A model generated the notes under the pieces. That model ran no database searches. It was not told where the DNA came from and saw only the letters and a list, made by a program, of their open reading frames with translations. Positions 11,393 through 22,612 of a stretch of DNA of 64,000 bases are shown piece after piece. A program made the position numbers and the translations under genes. Positions within the stretch are counted from its first letter, which is position 1; each line of letters opens with the position of its first letter. The DNA is from Phlegmacium glaucopus (lineage: Eukaryota > Basidiomycota > Agaricomycetes > Agaricales > Cortinariaceae): positions 319,745 through 383,744 of the forward strand of contig MU129988.1 of assembly GCA_015039465.1 (NCBI GenBank), given 5' to 3'.

Positions 11393-12972
11393 TTAAAACG
11401 TTGCCATGTTCCTCGCACCACCCATGCAATCTTGTAGAGTTCTCGGTGTTCTGGACACGAGGACTGCCCAATCATTCACAGCCATCCCGATCTGATTCAA
11501 TCTAGTCATCAGCTGGCCTTGGCCCCAAACTTCACGTGGAAACACAAGGCTTTTGGAATCATGCAAAGAAAAGTTGGTGACACTGGTATTTAAAGTAGTC
11601 AGGAAGGCCTGGCCGGCTGTGTACCCTGCGTGTTCATGTTGGTTGTTTGTATATGTCGTAGACGTGGGAGTGGATACATCCCACAAGGCAGGCCCGCATC
11701 CGAGAACGAGGAGGGCGAGAGCTTCGACGTGTTCAACAGACATCAGATGCCTGAGGAGGGTGCGGATGCACATTTTGAGGTGCCGGGGCTCAATCAACTT
11801 TTGGTTGAAGAATGATGCGATGGATTTGCAGAGAGTAAGAGCACAACGAACGTCGTATGATGCTGCTGGGTTTGATAAGTTCAATGCCCTGCCGTTCACG
11901 TTTTCCTATATGACGAAAGAGAGGAAGAAGGTATGGTGTCAGTAAGCAAATCCTCTTTTTGCAGTGTCAGTGTTAAGGCGACACTTACGACGTCCCAGAT
12001 TTCGCGAAATCTAGTCAGGGCTGACTCTCGCAAACTCCACATGAACAGTTGTGCAGCCTCCGGAGACTGAATGATGGATATGTGTTGATCAAGGTACTTT
12101 ACCATGATTGCAATAGCTTGCTGCCTTTGCGCTCCTCGCTCATACTCCACAAGAAAACCATTGGAAATCGGACGAGTCGGATCCACGGCGTTGTACCTCG
12201 CAGAGTCGCAAGCTGTGATGACATGTCCATCTTTGTCCGTCGGTTTGGTACAGGGGTTGTACATCTCGAGGCAGATGCATTCGGAGAGCTCCCGAAGACT
12301 CTGAAGATCCCATCGAGGACGGCTGGTAACGATAACCCGTGAGTAGGATTCAATTGTGTAATTCTGTGTGCCGAATCTTAAGCAATCTACAATCAGAGGA
12401 AGGTAGGATGGAGGCACGGCCGGAGGTGGTAGATGTAGGCAGGAATGCGGGATCCGAAGACCAGGAGGGTAGGCAGGAGTTGATGGCAAGTGCGCGTTGT
12501 TCTCGAGCCACTCGAGAGGTTCTTCTGAGAAGGTATCCCAGTCAGAGAGGGGCGCTAATTTATAGTCTGGTAGCCCATCCGCTGTATCTTTAAGATAATC
12601 AACTGGAACACTAGAGATACGTTGTCCATCCCGCCGATCTTGAGATAAAATAGAGTTGTGCATTAGGGAGGAGAATGGTACGAAGGGTTGAGCCTGTGGA
12701 TTAAGGTTTCCGCAGCTTTGGGATCTAGGGGGAAGGTCTGCCAATGGGATTGACCAACGCTCGTCGAACGCCAAAGAGATAGAAGAAGTGGAGGAAGTAG
12801 GCGATGCCGTGAGATCTGGGGTGCCAGCGCGTGTTTGGGCAATTGACTTGACTTCATATAAATAAGGGAGGTGGTGAGAAGACGAGGATACATTGTTCTG
12901 TACCGGAGGTATGGGCCACTCGGTAAACAGCGGATTGACGAGGCCCATGCCCAGAGGTGAAAAAGGGGCCAT
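11393..12972 (-). CDS. Hypothetical protein with weak MIF4G-like C-terminal helical region (paralogue 2)
   Basis: Two exons, 12972-11989 and 11905-11393, join in phase 0 (donor GTAAGT, acceptor TATAG) to about 498 residues. The start is the ATG at 12972 (MAPFSPLGMGL). The N-terminal third is proline/serine-rich. The middle has SYLPLIVDCLRFGTQNYTIE and ELSECICLEMYNP. The C-terminal part contains DVRCALTLCKSIASFFNQKL, MCIRTLLRHLMSVEHVEALA and GCGPALWDVS, aligning with FIGDLFRYHLF and LLHHLTTVEHVTAI of the gene at 8896-10297. Same strand, same low-complexity-then-helical layout and an intron at the equivalent place argue for tandem duplication followed by strong divergence. The MIF4G resemblance is weak. 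Function unknown. Confidence 0.75.
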
Positions 12973-13737
12973 TGTCAATAGGGGATTTCGAATTCAAAAA
13001 ATGTTGACAGGTGATTGTGTGGCAAGGAAAGAATGAGAATACGCTCAGCGTTTTTTAAAGTAGAGGAGTTAGCAACGCAGACGACAGAAGAATACTCAGC
13101 TGCTGAAAGTATTTATGTACGTCGAAGACTGCCAGGTTTCTTAGGGATCGTCATATAGACAGACAGACACAAAAAGTAGTCAAGGGGCGGCCTTCAAGTA
13201 CAATAGCCTCCATCTGAGAAGAATCATGCCTCAGCCTTTGGAACAATAACGAGTTGATTCGATGTTCATTTGTGGCAGTGATTAGCGTCTTTCATAACAA
13301 AAAGGAGTTGCACGTGCCGAGTCTTACAAGGCCTGTAGCGCTGAAGTCTGAGTCTCTGACTGAGTCTGACAACATCATCAACAATCAATGTACGACCCAT
13401 GAACAGTGTATCTTTCCCAGCACATGTCGTCGTTATTCTCAGACGACTAGTGAATGTTGTATCGACCCTTTCAATATCAAACCAATATCTCCTGCATCAG
13501 CAAACCCTCACGAAATCAGAAGAATTACCAAACCTAAATAATCCCAACGGCCTCAAGCAGTCTCTCGATTGCTTGAAGGACGTTGAATGGCCATGGTGGA
13601 CAGTTAGGAGTAACTGGGAATTGAGACTAGGCAGCATAGACACTAGACGTCAGATCCATAACCCTGAGCTGCTTCTGAAATGTGAGCCACTGAATGTTCA
13701 AAAAAATAACATTCATGTCGTTTACAACATTGTTTAG
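12973..13737. other. Divergent intergenic region with unresolved 5' end of the lipase gene
   Basis: This interval separates the minus-strand paralogue 2 from the plus-strand lipase. The lipase reading frame is closed by a TAA at 13707, and a TTTAG acceptor at 13733-13737 suggests an upstream first exon here. An ATG-initiated ORF at 13399-13737 in another frame and the ATG near 13590 are candidates; I cannot choose. The rest is promoter DNA. Confidence 0.4.
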
Positions 13738-16053
13738 CCACCATAGGTCTGCCAAACTGGTTCCCGGATCCAGGCAACTGGACTTGGCCCCATATGTTCT
13801 CTTTTTTCCAACTGGAAGTTAGTGACCCTCAGCCGAGCACTAATCCACCTCCGCCGCCGTCTCCAGAGCGCCCGCGAAGGGAGAACCATGATAAAGAGCA
13901 ACAGAAAAGCCCACCGAAAGATCCGGTCGAGCTCCCGCGTCAAGAAACCAAAGTCACACCATCAGACATTATTCACCAACTCCTTGTAAATCCTGCCTTG
14001 TATGACCCACTTCTGACACCACGATATCCTATCGTCCTATGTCATGGTATGTTTCCTATACATTACTTTTTCTAAAACGTCAATTAATTCGAAAGGTGAT
14101 AGGTCTGTATGGTTTTGATTCCCGAGGTCCGACCTCCTTTCCAAGCATGCGCATGCATTATTGGTCAAACGTCCTTCGCATCCTTCGTGGAAAAGTTGGT
14201 GCTGAAGTCATCGTCACATCTGTCCCAGGGTTAGAACTCCTTTGTTCCTCCTTTGTCCTGCCACACCTAACTATCCATTTTATAATTGACAGAACTGGGT
14301 CTATCCAGTCGCGTGCTGCCAGACTAGACGAACAGCTGCAATCACATGCCCGAGGCCGTGGTATCAACTTCCTCGCTCACTCAATGGGTGGTCTCGACTG
14401 TAGGCATCTGATATCCCGTATCAGACCTGCGGAATATGCTCCTTTGTCATTGACATGTATCAGTACACCCCATCGCGGAAGTCCATTCATGGATTGGTGT
14501 GCGGTGAGTGTTTCCCGCTCGCCGCATCCGATCACGTTCATAAGCTCATCGATCTCAATTCAATAGGCCAATATTGGTATTGGGAAATTAAGACAACAGG
14601 AGAAGGAACTGGCAGAAACGTTAGGCCGTGATATGCAAGCTTTTTCTGCAGAAGAAACCTTTGTACCGCCGTTTACTTCTCAACATGACGCAGCAGCCCG
14701 CCCCCCATCACCAGTCGCCTCCGAGGCCAAAGAAGAGTCTTCTTCCTTGCCTTTCAGTCTGTCCCTATCCTCACTTCCATCCTCATTCGCCACCCTCTTA
14801 CTCTCCATAGTCGACTCACCGGCATATGCCAACCTCACTTCAAAGTACCTAAACAACGTGTTTAACCCCAACACTCCAGATGATCCAGATGTTAAATACT
14901 GGAGTGTAGCAGGCCGGATGTCGGCTGGGAATGTCAGTGTTTGGCACCCATTCTGGCTACCAAAGATGGTCTTAGATGGAGTAGAAGAAGCGCAAAGGGA
15001 GAAACTGAAGAAGTTGTGGGAGAAGGCCTCAGGCGACCAGAATTGGGGAGAGTATGATATTCCTCTATGGGCTAATGAGAAGGAGTGGGGTAATGATGGA
15101 CTTGTAACTGTACAAAGCGCCAAGTGGGGAGAATTTTTGGGGATTATGGAAGGTTGTGATCGTAAGTTGTTCCTCACCGACATCAATCTTCTTTTTTTCT
15201 TATTTTATTTCAATTAGACTGGGAGATGAGAGGCGCTAGAGGGATAGAATTTGGTGTCGACTTACCAGCCATCCCGGCCATCGGGTTGGGCTCCGTTCTT
15301 CCGACTTCTATTAGGAGGGCTGTAAGCGATACGCCGTCAACAGCTCAAGGAGACGGTTGGGGATTTGGCGATTGGACACGGTTCGTTGGTGCATGGAAGA
15401 AGAGTAGGAGTGAAGCTGCGACCAGGGATAAGCATAAGACTAGGACTGAATCGCAAGATCATGCTCGTGACCAACAAACTTCTCTCTCTTCTTCACTTCC
15501 ACAATCACAATCACAACCACAACTACAACCTCAGAAACATGAAACTCCCAACGAGAAGCGTGCACGCGAACGCTCAGCTGATGATGAAGTTGTACGTTCG
15601 TCGACAGACACACTTTCTGCCGTGTTTGATTGGTTAATTGAGCGTGTGCCGGCTCCGAAGCGGATGTTGGGTGTTGGGTCCATCGGAAGTGTCAATGGAG
15701 CTGGGAATGGACGAAGTGAAGGTAAAGCTACCATGACTGAGAAGGAGCAGGACTTGGGGGTCGGAATGAAGTTTGAAAGCCTTGAAAAGCAGGAGAAAGA
15801 GTTCACAAGTCCAGGGCGAGACGAGAAGGAACTCGGTATGCTCGCTGTGACATATTCTGTCAGCCATGGCGTGGGTTCCGGTGCCGGTGCCAGTGCCAGT
15901 GCCAGTGCCAACTCATCCTCGACCTCGGAAGTAAAGCGCCGGATGGACAGAGAAAAGGCGAAATTGAAGAAGCGAAATGAGCTGGGAAGTAAGGATGATC
16001 TGGAGCGGTTTTATGTGGCACTTACGAGGAAGATGTATGATGAAGGATTGTAG
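13738..16053 (+). CDS. Tgl2-like triacylglycerol lipase (alpha/beta hydrolase), 5' end uncertain
   Basis: Exons read IGLPNWFPDPGNWTWPHMF, a proline/acidic linker, then RYPIVLCHG|LYGFDSRGP (HG oxyanion motif across an intron donor at 14047), VLRILRGKVGAEVIVTSVPG, then INFLAHSMGGLDCRHL, where HSMGG holds the catalytic Ser, CISTPHRGSPFMDW, and further on VKYWSVAGRM and NDGLVTVQSAKWGEF, a likely Asp/His-containing region. A long lysine/glutamate/glutamine-rich tail follows and ends in RKMYDEGL. The order matches fungal Tgl2 lipases, mitochondrial triacylglycerol hydrolases in yeast. Introns lie near 14047-14102, 14230-14291, 14503-14567 and 15160-15217. The C-terminal extension is unusually long. 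Start: either an unresolved upstream exon spliced at 13738 or the ATG at 13794. Confidence 0.85.
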
Positions 16054-17549
16054 AAGCTCTTTCTCTCTTGCTTTGTTTAATTTAGATCTAGGAGCCTCAA
16101 GTATATGTATCACAGTAATACTCAGATGCAAGCCGAGTCCTGACGATGCATGCGTAGAGAGACTCACAACCTTATTATGTACCTAAACTCCAGCATTCGA
16201 ACCCGGGCCATAATTCTGCAATACATGTACATTCGCGTTATCGGGGCTGACAGGGACACACAGAAAAGGGATGCGACACACAAGAAAGGAGAGCGGCACT
16301 CCCAAACTCCCAACCGCAATCTAGGCACAGCATCCAAAACTATTATGGTGGCTGATATCTTAGCTTTTTTTCTTCTCTTGTTTCTTCGTTCCTCGCATCC
16401 TGATGGGAGTATGTTGGGATCATCCCTTCCTATTGTTATCGCCGATTCGGAGCTACTATAGATCATACATAACAACGTAGTAATGTAAACAAGGGGCCCA
16501 AGGATCTTGAAAATGGGACAGGGTTTGGTAAACCTTTTCAAGCCTTCTGGAGGGCCTTCCCCCTACTTTAACTTACCTCCCAAAGGTGCATAATGATGTC
16601 AGACCGAAAAAGGTAATTTCAGGAAAAACATATCACATTTTTTTGCTATAAAGTTGACTAGTCCATACAATGAGCAATATAAACTGTATTTCCCTATTAA
16701 AACCACAAGAGTGGGCCTTTAACTTTAACGTTTAAAGCTTTAACCTTCGAAGCTCAAAATCTCTCTCTCAGGGTGTCAAAAAAAAAATAAGGTAAATTTC
16801 TTAAGCTGTCGGTGACCCCCTTCCCCAGGCCCCCACCCCCGGTTCGGGATTCAAGCCCCAGGGTTTGAATGTAAATAATGGTACCGGAGTAACGATGAAC
16901 AGAGGTCCAAAACGTGTATAAAAGAGATGAGCTACGATAAGGAAGGGAAACTTGTCCGCGACTATATATAGAGCGATCAGAGCGGAAAGGGAAAAACAGT
17001 TACTAAAAGTGTACTATTCTTACACATACCTAGATTCGTTATAGTATATACAATGTCTAGATCTTGAATATACTTTAGTTGTCACTGACACTCAGGCTGA
17101 GATTCCTTATACAAATCAATGTCTAGGTTAACGGAACTGAGCTCCTAGCGCTATAGGGAGTCGAGACCCGATCCTACCACTTCCTTTTTCTTACGGTGTG
17201 CCACATAGTTAAAGATGAAATTGTCATCGACTGATCTGCCAAAACAGTAGCACGTGGCCCCGGTCCCTATTCATCCACAAGATTGTGAACGTGCGCGCAA
17301 TCTACGAGGCTACATGAAAAGTTGTGATCTGACTGGGCGCATCAGTCAAGTATATTGTGTGTGGTCAATGACTCGTCAATGCTGCTTCAGGGGCCATCTT
17401 AAAACAGCGATTCCGAGTTGATGAATATTAACTGTTGCGCATCTGACTCAATCCCTCACTGTCACTCAGGCACGGAATATCTTTGTGGCAGCAGATCCGG
17501 CGTGATTGATCAAGGGTTTTATCATTTTGTAAAATATTTTAAGGAGTGG
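16054..17549. other. Intergenic region, possibly with LTR-like debris
   Basis: No credible gene. Around 16760-16870 there is a C-rich GACCCCCTTCCCC stretch followed by GGTTCGGGATTC, a pol III B-box-like word without tRNA folding. Around 16880-17170 a TATATATAGAG box and GTATAC words resemble LTR or promoter debris, but no paired copy was found in the window. Confidence 0.35.
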
Positions 17550-18065
17550 CAGGACCCCGGACGATAGATGGAAAGGCCAGATCCTGAAATTGGGGCTTTT
17601 GTCTTGACAAAAAAAAACAGATCCCACTCTCGCTGACCTCAGATTTGAAAAAAATTACAGCTACATGCAAAACCCTAGGTACCTTCTCGAATCTCCACTC
17701 GTGCGCCTTTGTTTGTATAAACAACCTCTTTTGGTAGCACGAGGTCCTGTGCTTCGCGACGATGTCCTCTTTTGGCACACATGTCGGTTACATGTGGAGC
17801 TACTACTCCACCTATAATGGAGGGTTACATAGTTAGAGAGCTTGGAGCGGTTGAAGGGTTCTAGTGCCATGACCCCACAGCTTGCGTCATTACTTAACCA
17901 AAAGTGGTTGTTTATACAAACAAAGGCGCACGAGTGGAGATTCGAGAAGGTACCTAGGGTTTTTCATGTAGCTGTAAGCTTCAAAAAGAGTTTTTTTCCC
18001 AAAGTTTTTGCCCAATCTCGCCTGGATTAATGGGATCAGGCCTTTTCTGCTATTGTCCGGGGTCC
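17550..18065. mobile_element. Non-autonomous inverted-repeat DNA element (MITE-like), ends CAGGACCCCGGAC
   Basis: The ends are inverted repeats: left GGACCCCGGACGATAG from 17552, right the complement of GGACCCCGGACAATAG ending at 18065; similarity continues for about 35 nt inward. An internal inverted repeat of nearly 90 nt pairs 17656-17745 with 17886-17977 and contains CGAATCTCCACTCGTGCGCC. The element would fold into a long hairpin. No protein is encoded. The same terminal sequence bounds the element at 24032-24500, so this is a family. The flanks here (AGGAGTGG and CGGGGTAA) do not form a target duplication. Confidence 0.65.
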
Positions 18066-18396
18066 CGGGGTAATGCTATTTTTGAATTGATCTGGGCGCA
18101 CTTCCCTTATTTATCTCCCTTCTCTATAATCACACATAATTCTCACATTCTTACAACCGTTATTGCCAGCTTGCTTTCCAACCTTTTCCAACTACATAGG
18201 ACCTGAGAGTCCTATGTAAGTGTAGTTGCGGTGCGTTCTTGTCCTATAAATATCGAGTAGAAACCGGTTTCTATTTTTGCTCCACGTCAGACAAGCAAGT
18301 TCGCAGCAACGAGTACAAAGGCCATGCTGCATGGTTCCTAATATATATATATCCATCAGTCTCGCAAGAATGTTTGATCTCCCATCCCCTTGACCC

Positions 18397-19937
18397 ATGA
18401 TGCCCTTCAGAAAGCTGCTATTCGACTTCCCGTGTCTTTTGGCCCTGTTATCAGCTCTCGTTTCGCTTGACGTGGCAGCCGATACGTATGACATAGTGAA
18501 AGAATACTCCGGCACGAATTTTTTCAACGATTGGGTCTTTTACAACCATTGTGAGTCTTGCTGGCTCCATCCAATAGCGTTTCGCGATCACTCAACCAAA
18601 CTATATCGGTTTTCTTTCGCAGTTGATAACCTTACAAACGGAGACACGATGTGCGGGAATATTTTACATACAGCGGAATCGCAAGTCTAATACTATCGGA
18701 TTTTCAGATTCGTGTCAGCCTCTGTAGCAGCTTCATCAAAACTTGCCTTTGTCGATCCTACGACCAACCATGCAATAATCAAGGTCGATAATACTTCAAC
18801 TGTTGTCTTTAATGATAAAAGGAATACTGTTCGAATTCAAACGAGTGATCGATTCAGTGTTGGCAGCGTGTGGACAGCCGACATTTTTCATGTTCCTTTC
18901 GGAGTAGGTCTTGCCAACAACTCAACAGATTAGAACAACTTCCTAACACAATCCGTATAGTGTTCTGTATGGCCAGCATGGTACGTTCTCCCATCCCTAT
19001 ATCTCAAGTTGCTTGGGATATTTTCTAATCGGAAAGTACAAATTAGGTGGTCCAATGCACCAACCTGGCCGACTGGAGGGTATGCAAAACAGCTCTTATT
19101 ATCACCGCCTATATAGGTACTCACAACCACATGTTATTAGAGAAATAGACACCTTTGAAGGAGTCAACTTAGTCACAAACAATCAAATGGGACTGCACAC
19201 CCTACCTGGTTGTACTCAGGTTTCTCCAAAGCAATCCTCGACGCTCATTAATTCAACCGACTGTTCGCATCTGGACAACAGCAACCAAGGCTGCATCACC
19301 ACAGACCCAAGCACGGCCTCCTATGGCGCTGGTTTCGCACAAGCAGGAGGCGGCGTATTCGTGACCGAATACGCAACAACTGGAATCTCGTGAGTCATCA
19401 GTTATAGATATGTAGGGTATCACATTCAACCCTTTTTCAATTGCAGTGTATGGTTCTTCTCGCGTAGTAACGTTCCATCTGTCTTGAGCTCTAACTCAAG
19501 CACGATTGATACATCAACTTTTGGCCTTCCAGTAGGTAATTGGCCTGCCACAGGATGTGCTTCTTCAACCTTCTTTGAACCCCAAAATCTGATATTCGAT
19601 ATCACCCTCTGTGGGGGTATGTGTTTTTTTTACTCCTCTCTTTCGCTTTTGTCTGATTATATCGATCGTAGACTTTGCTGGTGCCTCAAATATCTTTGCC
19701 CAAACATGTAGTGGGGTGTGCTACAATGACTACGTTGTGGGCAATGGTTCGAATTACGCCACGGCTTACTTTGACGTGGCCTCTGTGCGAGTGTTTAGCA
19801 AGGCAGGTACAAACACCATCGTTTCTACTAGTTCTTCGAGATCTCGCTTTTCCTTTGGTGGGATGGCTTTTGGTGGATCTCTTAGTGTGACTGGTTTTAG
19901 TGCGTTGGCAGCCGCGCTGTGGTTGATGGCGTTGTAG
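18397..19937 (+). CDS. Secreted GPI-anchored GH16 glycoside hydrolase, copy 1
   Basis: The start is the ATG at 18397. The signal peptide (FDFPCLLALLSALVSLDVAA) is followed by YDIVKEYSGTNFFNDWVFY, then after introns DNLTNGDT|IFVSASVAASSKL, VRIQTSDRFSVGSVWTADIF, then the catalytic block GG|EIDTFEG (GH16 ExDxxE: two Glu and one Asp), LHTLPGCTQVSP and ICYNDYVVGNGSNYA-like C-terminal sequence (VCYNDYVVGNGSNYA). A serine-rich stretch and a hydrophobic tail ending ALAAALWLMAL fit a GPI anchor. About 370 residues, seven short introns, one falling directly before the catalytic EIDTFEG. This family cleaves or remodels beta-1,3(1,4)-glucan at the cell wall. All catalytic residues are present. It is about 90% identical to the copy at 21077-22612, same strand. 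Confidence 0.92.
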
Positions 19938-21076
19938 CGAGTGAAGGGGGGGAGGTTCATTTACGTGTTATACTTATATCAGTTAGAGGTGATTACTATG
20001 ATCACACTCTGCTGACAGACCCACCTATCGGTCACTCCGGTTTTCTCACTTAATTCCGGGTAGTTTCTCTTGAAATTTTGTATTGGAGATATTATATAAC
20101 GAAGCTTGAAATTGAAACAGCCAGTCTAGTGTTAACGATAGTTGACTATGATCCAAGGAAATCTTGCAGAAGTAAATCTAGGCAGATGTTAGCAGTAAAT
20201 GAGAGGTCTGGTATCTCTTAAAGAGCACAGCGCTGCTACAGAGTATCATCCATGTCGACGGTCGAAATGAAGGCCACCTAGTCCGGTGTGGCTGCGCCTC
20301 CATAGGTAGTGTGCTGATTTAGTAGCTGGTCTACAAGTTGCTTACTGTGCGCACCCACAGTAGGATACCCGAGAGCACCATAGATAGGTTCCACAGAAGG
20401 CCTAAGCTCACGGAAAATACTTACAATTCAAGGTCAAATGCCCAATATGACAATCAAAATCCTCGGCCGTATAGTTCCCGCCAACGCATTCCGGAAAGCT
20501 TGATGGATAAACTCGAGAAGGTATTTAGTTATCTGATGCTGACGGTGATCGCTCAAGGGGGGTTGGTTAATTAGTCCGGCCGCAAGCCATGAACCCTCCA
20601 TGTGAGATAAACACTGGATAACTTTCCTATTTCTTCATATATTTCTTTCTGCTGGTTTTTTTTTTCCAAGGTGTGATTGCCTGTGAGTAGAGACTCCTGT
20701 CTCAAGATGCGCATTGTTTCTTGGTACTTTGACGAAAACTTGACCTATCTAGAAATCCGTGGAGCAAGTGTTGATCAGTACTGTAGTGGATGGCATTGGA
20801 ATGGACGGAGGTGCGAAGGTTCGGACCAACACCAAACAGGAAATAAAAACTTCGGGGTTATCGAATTTCGTTTCTCCGAGCCTACTCCATGGAAAAGTCA
20901 CTACACGTGACGTTGGTGAGTGTCTTCCTCCAGTGACTCACCTTCCTTAGATACACTTCACCACCTCGATGGTACGGGATACGTATGTGTACCGTAGGCT
21001 ACCGGAGCCTCCTAATATATATATACGCCACTCAAGAGTTCCGCAATAACTTTTTGATCACCCATCACCCTGACCC
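19938..21076. other. Intergenic region between the GH16 copies
   Basis: No supported gene. Bases 20470-20485 repeat one arm of the hairpin element at 26714-26783 (TATAGTTCCCGCCAAC). A TATATATATA-type box near 21013-21024 just above the second GH16 gene has a counterpart at about 18340-18352 above the first, so part of the promoter was duplicated too. Confidence 0.5.
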
Positions 21077-22612
21077 ATGATGCCGTCCAGGAAGGTGCTA
21101 TTCGACTTCCCGTGTCTTTTGGCCCTTTTATCAGCTTTTATCTCGCTTGATGTGGCAGCCGATAAGTATAACATAGTGAAGGAATACTCTGGCACAAATT
21201 TTTTCAACGATTGGGTCTTTTACGACCATTGTGAGTAGTCTGTCCAATACCGTTTCGCGATCACTCAAACCAAACAATATCGGTTTTTTTTTTTGGCAGA
21301 CGATAACCTTACAAATGGAGACGCGATGTGCGGGAATATTTTACATACAGCGGAATCGCAAGTCTAAATATTATTGGATTTTAGATTCGTATCAGCCTCT
21401 CAAGCAGCTTCATCAAAACTTGCCTTTGTCGATCCTACGACCAACCATGCAATAATCAAGGTCGATAATACTTCAACTGTTGTCTTTAATTATAAAAGGG
21501 ATACTGTTCGAATTCAAACGAGTGATCTATTCAGCGTCGGTAGTGTGTGGACAGCCGACATCTTACACGTTCCCTACGGAGTAGGTCTTGCAACAACTCA
21601 GCGGATTAGAACGATTTCCTGACATAACCCGTATAGTGCTCTGTATGGCCAGCATGGTGTGCTCTTTCATCCCCATATCTCAAGTTGCTTGGGATATTCT
21701 CTGATCGGAAAGTACAAAATTAGGTGGTCCAGTGCACCAGCCTGGCCTACTGGAGGGTATGCGAATAGTTCTTATTATCATCGCCTATATAGGTACTCAC
21801 AACCGCATATTATTAGAGAAATAGACACCTTCGAAGGAGTCAATCTAGCCACCCACAATCTAATGGGACTACACACTTTACCTGGTTGTACTCAGGTTTC
21901 TCCAAAGCAATCCTCGACGCTCATTGATTCAACCGACTGTTCGTATCTGCATAACGGCAATCAAGGCTGCACCACCACAGACCCAAGCACAGCTTCCTAT
22001 GGCGCTGGTTTCGCGCGAGCAGGAGGCGGCGTATTCGTGACCGAATACGCAGCAACTGGAATTTCGTGAGTCATCAGTTATAGATTTGAGGGTGTACCAT
22101 ATTCAATTTTTCTTCCAATTGCAGTGTATGGTTCTTCTCGCGTAGTAACGTTCCATCTGTCTTGAGCTCTAACTCAAGCACGATTGATACATCAACTTTT
22201 GGCCTTCCAGTAGGTAATTGGCCTGCCACAGGATGTGCTTCTTCAACCTTCTTCGAACCACAAAATCTGGTATTCGATATCACCCTCTGTGGGGGTATGT
22301 TTTTTTTCCCCTGCGCTGTCGCTTGTGCCTTATTATGTCGATGTAGGTTTTGCTGGTGTCCCAAGTATTTTCGCCCAAACATGTAGTGGGGTGTGCTACA
22401 ATGACTACGTTGTGGGAAATGGTTCGAATTACGCCATGGCTTACTTTGAAGTGGCCTCTGTGCGAGTGTTTAGCAAGGCAGGTACAGACGCCTTCGTTTC
22501 TACTAGCTCTTCGAGATCTCGCTTTTCCTTTGGTGAGATGGCTTTTGGTGGATCTCTTAGTGTGACTGGTCTTGGTGCGTTGGCAGTCGCTCTGTGGTGG
22601 ATGGCGTTGTAG
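21077..22612 (+). CDS. Secreted GPI-anchored GH16 glycoside hydrolase, copy 2
   Basis: Tandem duplicate of the gene at 18397-19937 with the same intron positions. The start is the ATG at 21077; the signal peptide reads FDFPCLLALLSAFISLDVAA. Conserved blocks are YNIVKEYSGTNFFNDWVFY, DNLTNGDA|IFVSAS, GG|EIDTFEGVNLATHN (GH16 catalytic ExDxxE intact) and LHTLPGCTQVSPKQSS, and the tail has SSSRSRFSFGEMAFGGS then ALAVALWWMAL for GPI attachment. Differences are scattered conservative changes, with no stop or frameshift in the exons I read, so it looks functional. It should act on cell-wall beta-glucans like copy 1. Subfunctionalisation cannot be judged from sequence. Confidence 0.92.

Noticed and set aside
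13254..13541. Plus-strand ORF with several cysteines upstream of the lipase
   Set aside because: It begins at TTG rather than ATG and does not connect to the lipase frame. Only the region, not the ORF, is noted.
16880..17200. Possible solo LTR
   Set aside because: TATA-like and CTAGCGCTATAGGG words are suggestive, but no TG...CA ends, target duplication or second copy could be shown.
20677..20910. 77-codon plus-strand ORF between GH16 copies
   Set aside because: No homologous ORF before copy 1, no motif, and it sits in promoter DNA.
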